Of a DNA stretch of 37,237 bases, positions 33,756 through 37,237 are shown in pieces (position 1 is the first letter of the stretch; each line of letters starts with the position of its first letter). The translations under genes were made by a program, and so were the position numbers. The stretch is from a virus: positions 1 to 37,237 of IMG/VR virus record IMGVR_UViG_3300050821_006032; one strand, given 5' to 3'. Under the pieces are notes generated by a model. It was not told the DNA's origin. It ran no database searches and saw only the letters and a program-made list of their open reading frames with translations.

Positions 33756-34945
33756 CCGACATAGAGGTTTACCAGGGCGGCGCGCCGCTCGAGCAGTACC
33801 AAGCCCGCATGGCCATGACGCCCGAAGCCGCCAAGGCACTGGACGACCAGGTCCGCGCCTGCACCAAGGCCGTGCTCCGCGAAGGCACCGACTACGGCGT
33901 CATCCCCGGCACGGGCGGCGGGCTGACCCTGTGGCGCCCTGGCGCGCAGAAGCTCCTGCAATGGTTCGGCCTCGGATTCACCTGCGACCGCATGGAGACC
34001 GACACCGACGCCGACGGGCAGAGGCTGGGCGTCACCTACCGCGCCACCATCACCAAGCAGCTAGCCGACGGCCGCATCGTCGCCGTCGCCACCTGCGAAG
34101 GCTACGCCGGGTACGACGAGAGCAAGTTCTACAAGTCCGCCGAGCAGGTCCAGCGCGACGCCGAGACGACCGAACGCAGGTTCGCGGAACAAGACAAGCG
34201 CCCGCCACGCCCCACCAGGTGGCAGGGCCTGCCCGAGTACCGGGCGCCGTGGAACACCGTCATCAAGCGCGCCCAGAAACGCGCCATCGTCGGCGCCACC
34301 ATCGACGCCACCGCCGCCGGAGGCGTGTTCGCCCAGGACCGGGAGGAAGACGACCACGTTCCCGCGCCGCAGAATGACAGTCCCGCATGGTACGGGCAGG
34401 CGATTGAGGCCGCGCTGACCTTCACGACCACCGAGGACGGGCAGCGGATGCTCGTCGAAGCCTCGCACGCCGCCCGCGACGGACTGTGCACGCCCGGCCA
34501 GGCCACCCACGTCAAGAACCGCATCAAGCAGCGCCTGGAGCTACTGAAGACCGCCAAGCCCGTCGACGTCGAAGACCTCGGCCGCCAGGGCGCCCCGGCC
34601 GAGGCCGCGGACGATGGCCGACGCCACGTGCCCGTACCTGAGAGCGAGAAGACCAACGTCGAGGACGAACCCGGCACCGTCAGCAAAGCCCAGCTCACCA
34701 AGCTCCACACCGTGCTCACCGGGCTCGGGTTCGGCGGCGAGGACCGCGAGCAGAAGCTGAAGGTCACTGAGACCATCATCGGCCGCCTGCTCGGCGCCGG
34801 TGACGACCGGTCCAGCAAGAACCTGTCCTGGACCGAGGCGCGCACGCTCATCGACACCCTCGACGGCTTCGCCGATCGTGACGCGCTGATCGCCTACATG
34901 GCCGAGCACGAGGACTACGTGCGGCAGGAGGCCAGCGATGGGTGA
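33752..34945 (+). CDS. Candidate ssDNA-annealing/recombination protein, 397 aa
   Basis: Residues 40-75 contain TDYGVIPGTGGGLTLWRPGA and KLLQWFGLGF, a signature I know from conserved phage and mobile-element proteins. A central domain (YRATITKQLADGRIVAVATC, then WNTVIKRAQKRAIVGATIDA) resembles the core of ERF/Rad52/RecT-like annealing proteins. The C terminus (SKAQLTKLHTVLTGLGF, LSWTEARTLIDTLDGF) is a helical tail also seen behind phage recombination proteins. It is the largest protein of the early operon. The family assignment is inference. Confidence 0.55.
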   Translation: MTDIEVYQGGAPLEQYQARMAMTPEAAKALDDQVRACTKAVLREGTDYGVIPGTGGGLTLWRPGAQKLLQWFGLGFTCDRMETDTDADGQRLGVTYRATITKQLADGRIVAVATCEGYAGYDESKFYKSAEQVQRDAETTERRFAEQDKRPPRPTRWQGLPEYRAPWNTVIKRAQKRAIVGATIDATAAGGVFAQDREEDDHVPAPQNDSPAWYGQAIEAALTFTTTEDGQRMLVEASHAARDGLCTPGQATHVKNRIKQRLELLKTAKPVDVEDLGRQGAPAEAADDGRRHVPVPESEKTNVEDEPGTVSKAQLTKLHTVLTGLGFGGEDREQKLKVTETIIGRLLGAGDDRSSKNLSWTEARTLIDTLDGFADRDALIAYMAEHEDYVRQEASDG

Positions 34946-35099
34946 CATGCTCGCCGCATTCGGCTTCGTCCTGGCCCTCGTCCTCATCCTCGCCGCCATG
35001 GTCGCCTGCGGGCTGGCCAGGGTCACCTTCGGCAGGCTCCGGCGGCGGCCGCCCGCGAAGGCGGCGGCCAGCGTGACCAAAGGCGGCGGCGATGCCTGA
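34938..35099 (+). CDS. Small membrane peptide, 53 aa
   Basis: The ATG at 34938 lies in the end of the previous gene (ATGGGTGA). One membrane helix (AAFGFVLALVLILAAMVACGL) is followed by a basic tail (RLRRRPPAKAAASVTK). It is coupled to the next gene by an 8-base overlap. Role unknown. Confidence 0.5.
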   Translation: MGDMLAAFGFVLALVLILAAMVACGLARVTFGRLRRRPPAKAAASVTKGGGDA

Positions 35100-35340
35100 C
35101 GCCTACGCGACGATCGGCCTGAGCGTCGTCGAGCCATCGGATTCCGGCGCCGTGATGCACGTCCGCTCCTGGGTGATACCGGCCGATCGCGCTGAGGCGT
35201 TCGCGGCGCAGATGACCGCAGTGTTCGGCCAGCCGAACGAGATGGTCAGCCCGTTCGAGGCGATGACCGCAGGCGCCGAAGCCGCAGCGGAAAAAGGCGG
35301 CGCCGTGTTCATGATCGACAGCGAGGTGCGCGGTGGCTGA
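35092..35340 (+). CDS. Hypothetical protein, 82 aa
   Basis: The ATG at 35092 overlaps the upstream stop. The product is alpha/beta: YATIGLSVVEPSDSG, VMHVRSWVIPADRAEAFAAQ, FGQPNEMVSPFEAMTAGAEA. It ends with GAVFMIDSEVRGG. No family is recognised. Confidence 0.5.
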   Translation: MPDAYATIGLSVVEPSDSGAVMHVRSWVIPADRAEAFAAQMTAVFGQPNEMVSPFEAMTAGAEAAAEKGGAVFMIDSEVRGG

Positions 35341-35659
35341 CCTCACCCCCGCCGAATGGTTCGACCAGTTCCCCAGCCTGAAACCCGGCACGGAATGGCC
35401 GGAAGACAGCAAATGGTGCCCGCGGCACTGGGCGCCCTGCCCCGCGCTCAGCGCGAACGGCATCGGCGCCGCCACCGAGCTGATGCAGGTCTGGCTCAAC
35501 GAGCTCGCACCGAAAGGCAGCTACTCGCCCGCCGCGATGAACCGGCAGCTGGCCGCGGCCGGGAACATCTGCTGCACCCTCGGCGACGACCGCATGTACG
35601 AGATCTGGGGCCACTGGCCGCCAGCCGCGCCACCAGCTGACGGCGGTGACCAGCCATGA
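35333..35659 (+). CDS. Hypothetical protein with CPRHWAPC motif, 108 aa
   Basis: The GTG at 35333 overlaps the previous stop. MADLTPAEWFDQFPS, then KWCPRHWAPCPALSANGIGA and a final Cys pair (NICCTLGDD) suggest a small domain with possible metal binding. CPRHWAPCP-type proteins are frequent conserved hypotheticals of actinobacterial mobile elements as far as I recall. Confidence 0.55.
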   Translation: MADLTPAEWFDQFPSLKPGTEWPEDSKWCPRHWAPCPALSANGIGAATELMQVWLNELAPKGSYSPAAMNRQLAAAGNICCTLGDDRMYEIWGHWPPAAPPADGGDQP

Positions 35660-36306
35660 AATACCAGATCCGGCCGCTCAGCCCGTGGCCCGGGCCAGTC
35701 ACAGCCAGCCGCAAGTCCAGCGGCGTGTTCCAGGCCGACTGGGACTCCACCCTGATGCTGCTGCGCGACGAGGTCGGCAAGCTCGACGGCGAGTACCCGG
35801 TCATCATCCAGATCGACGTCGGCGAGCTCGACCTCCGCCAGGACGGCATGCTGAAAACCCGCGCCAATGTCGGCCCGTTCCCCGGCGTCATCGTGTCGTT
35901 CAAGTCACGTTTCGGGCCGCTCCAGTACGCCAGCGACGCCTACGAGCAGCGGTACACGGGCTCGCTGCCAGGCTGGCAGGCCAACATCCGCGCCGTCGCC
36001 CTGGCCCTCGAAGCGCTCCGGGCGGTCGACCGGTACGGCGTGTCCAAACGCGGCGAGCAGTACACCGGCTGGAAGGCGCTCCCGCGCGGCGGTTCCGGTT
36101 TCGGCTCGGCAGATGAGGCCGAGCAGTGGATGCGGAAGTACTACAGCTCAGACCGCGGCGACCCGGACACCGCCGCAGCGCTTCCGCTCGGCGAGCTCCA
36201 CCGCCGCATGCGGCGCATGCTGCACCCCGACGCGGGCGGCGGCGAAGCCGACTGGAACCGCCTCGACAACGCGCGCCAGCTGCTCACCACAGCGGGGCGG
36301 CTATGA
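35656..36306 (+). CDS. Protein with C-terminal J-domain-like motif, 216 aa
   Basis: The ATG at 35656 overlaps the upstream stop. Residues 1-120 form an alpha/beta domain with YPVIIQIDVGELDLRQDGML and GVIVSFKSRF. ALALEALRAVDRYGVSKRGE leads to the C terminus, where HRRMRRMLHPDAGGG (HPD at 190-192) and NRLDNARQLL form a short J-domain pattern. A J domain could recruit host DnaK. Similar proteins occur in actinomycete elements without a known role. Confidence 0.65.
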   Translation: MKYQIRPLSPWPGPVTASRKSSGVFQADWDSTLMLLRDEVGKLDGEYPVIIQIDVGELDLRQDGMLKTRANVGPFPGVIVSFKSRFGPLQYASDAYEQRYTGSLPGWQANIRAVALALEALRAVDRYGVSKRGEQYTGWKALPRGGSGFGSADEAEQWMRKYYSSDRGDPDTAAALPLGELHRRMRRMLHPDAGGGEADWNRLDNARQLLTTAGRL

Positions 36307-36569
36307 GCACGAAGAAACCGCCCCAGTGCCGCGCCGGATGCGGCGCCGCCGTCATATGGGCCCAAGGCCCCGGCGGCATCTCCCTGCTGTTCGACAAGCT
36401 CCCGGACCAGACGGGCACCAGCCGGTACGCCGTCATGCGCGACACCAGCCTGCAGCTGAACGCCCGCGTCCTCGGCGACGGCGACCAGCCCCGGCCCGGG
36501 ATCGAGAAACGGCACCAGCTGCACCGCGACACGTGCACCGCGACACGGCCGGAGGTGGGCAGTGAGTAG
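36303..36569 (+). CDS. Small zinc-binding protein, 88 aa
   Basis: The ATG at 36303 overlaps the previous stop. CRAGCGAAVIWAQGPGGISL near the start and HQLHRDTC near the end provide Cys/His ligands at both ends of a beta-rich fold. The CxxxCG..V.WA pattern is common in small phage proteins I recall from actinobacteria. Function unknown. Confidence 0.6.
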   Translation: MSTKKPPQCRAGCGAAVIWAQGPGGISLLFDKLPDQTGTSRYAVMRDTSLQLNARVLGDGDQPRPGIEKRHQLHRDTCTATRPEVGSE

Positions 36570-36885
36570 GAACCCCTACGTGCGCGAGACCGGCCGCATG
36601 CTCGACTCCGCCGGCTCCCTCATCCGCTTCGGCGTCGACCACGACACGGTCACCATCAAGCACGGGCCACTCAATGTCCTCGGGCCGGCCCAGGCGGAAG
36701 ACTTCGCCCGCCTGTTCGTCGCCGCCTGCTGGGAAGCCGCCCGGCAAGGCCAGATGCTGACCGACGCGCAGCGCGCTGAACTCCGCGCCGCGGCCGAGGA
36801 AATGTGCCTCGCCGACTGCGGTGCCGCCGCGCACGACCAGGCCTGCCGCCAGATCACCGCACCAGAACAGGACGCCAACGCATGA
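36562..36885 (+). CDS. Hypothetical protein, 107 aa
   Basis: The GTG at 36562 overlaps the upstream stop by 8 bases. An N-terminal beta part (VRETGRMLDSAGSLIRFGVD, VTIKHGPLNVL) precedes helices (QAEDFARLFVAACWEAARQG, AAAEEMCLADCGAAAHDQAC). No family is recognised. It ends four bases into the last gene (ATGA). Confidence 0.5.
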   Translation: MSRNPYVRETGRMLDSAGSLIRFGVDHDTVTIKHGPLNVLGPAQAEDFARLFVAACWEAARQGQMLTDAQRAELRAAAEEMCLADCGAAAHDQACRQITAPEQDANA

Positions 36886-37237
36886 ACGTCCCGGCCCGCT
36901 ACGCGGGCACCCTGACCGCCGCCGACCTCGACCTCATCCGCACCGCCCGCGACGAGTGGATGACCACCGCGCTGGCCCTCCACCAGCCCGACCGGGACGC
37001 GGCCGCCGCCGCCGTCCGGCACGTCTACGACGTCCACGGCCTGGCCGCGCCGCTCCTGACGATCTGGATGGACTCACCCCTCGGCTGCATCTACGCCGCC
37101 GCCGTCATCAGCCAGCTCAGGGGCCAGCTCGGGGGCCAGCTCGGGGACCAGCTCAGGGACCAGCTCTGGGGCCAGCTCTGGGGCCAGCTCTGGGGCCAGC
37201 TCGGGGACCAGCTCTGGGGCCAGCTCTGGGGCCAGCT
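36882..37237 (+). CDS. Repeat protein with QLxx tetrapeptides, N-terminal part (partial)
   Basis: The ATG at 36882 overlaps the previous stop, and the frame is still open at the window edge (118 codons). Residues 1-77 are helical: YAGTLTAADLDLIRTARDEW, HQPDRDAAAAAVRHVYDVHG, then PLLTIWMDSPLGCIYAAAVI. From residue 78 it becomes a regular tetrapeptide repeat QL(R/G/W)(G/D). I recall such QLWG/QLRD repeats at the start of actinobacterial DUF6745-type proteins, but the diagnostic part lies beyond the window. Confidence 0.6.
   Translation, partial: MNVPARYAGTLTAADLDLIRTARDEWMTTALALHQPDRDAAAAAVRHVYDVHGLAAPLLTIWMDSPLGCIYAAAVISQLRGQLGGQLGDQLRDQLWGQLWGQLWGQLGDQLWGQLWGQ
37113..37237 (+). repeat. 12-bp tandem repeat, at least ten units
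   Basis: Units of CAGCTC-(A/G/T)GG-G(G/A)C run from 37113 to the window end. The third codon is AGG, GGG or TGG and the fourth GGC or GAC, giving QLRG, QLGG, QLGD, QLRD, QLWG (three times), QLGD and QLWG (twice). The unit is a multiple of three, so copy-number change would keep the frame. The array continues past the edge. Confidence 0.9.

Noticed and set aside
37113-37237. CRISPR-like array at the right edge.
   Set aside because: Units are 12 bp, contiguous, without spacers and in frame with a gene; it is a coding tandem repeat.

Overview
The window is about 37 kb of very GC-rich DNA. It reads as the middle of a temperate, siphovirus-like actinobacteriophage genome or prophage contig. An actinobacterial host is suggested by the high GC at third codon positions, the frequent GTG and TTG starts, the ATGA/GTGA start-stop overlaps, the many small zinc-ribbon proteins of types common in actinophages, and the FtsK and DUF2637 proteins usual in actinomycete mobile elements. 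The host genus cannot be named. Terminase, portal and prohead protease would lie left of the window. A dedicated replication gene is also absent and may lie to the right.

Layout. (1) 1-18.6 kb, plus strand: late module. It holds decoration-type proteins, the HK97-fold major capsid protein, zinc-ribbon proteins, a cysteine-peptidase-like protein, head-tail connectors, tail tube, tail assembly chaperones with a -1 frameshift, tape measure, small tail proteins, a 1404-aa tail protein with a large glycine-rich insertion, two or three membrane proteins of the lysis region and a GH25 endolysin. (2) 18.7-22.1 kb, mostly minus strand: accessory and control genes, including a GntR regulator, a secreted protein that may be lysogenic conversion cargo, Cys-rich proteins and an excisionase-like protein. 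(3) 22.2-24.3 kb, plus strand: XRE regulator, tyrosine integrase and an unusual XRE protein with a glycine-rich tail. (4) 24.33-24.57 kb: an apparently complete attP. Its core copies the 3' half of a tRNA-Pro(CGG) gene and is flanked on both sides by paired TGCCGCACG boxes that look like integrase arm sites. (5) 24.6-30.7 kb, minus strand: a module resembling that of actinomycete integrative and conjugative elements (AICEs). It has an FtsK/SpoIIIE-type DNA translocase, a DUF2637 membrane protein, small membrane and zinc-ribbon proteins, and an 8-bp repeat cluster immediately 3' of the translocase gene that resembles a conjugation clt locus. (6) 30.7-31.9 kb: control regions, including a divergent pair of XRE regulators around an AT-rich operator region. 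(7) 31.85 kb to the end, plus strand: a tightly overlapping early operon of small proteins, a candidate annealing protein, a J-domain-like protein and, at the right edge, the start of a protein built from QLxx tetrapeptide repeats.

Most notable is that capsid and tail genes, integrase and attP, and an AICE-like transfer module seem to belong to one element, because the same arm boxes occur on both sides of the att core. This suggests a phage that carries, or has captured, conjugation-type DNA-transfer machinery. Functional names rest on motif recognition by eye; no database search was run.
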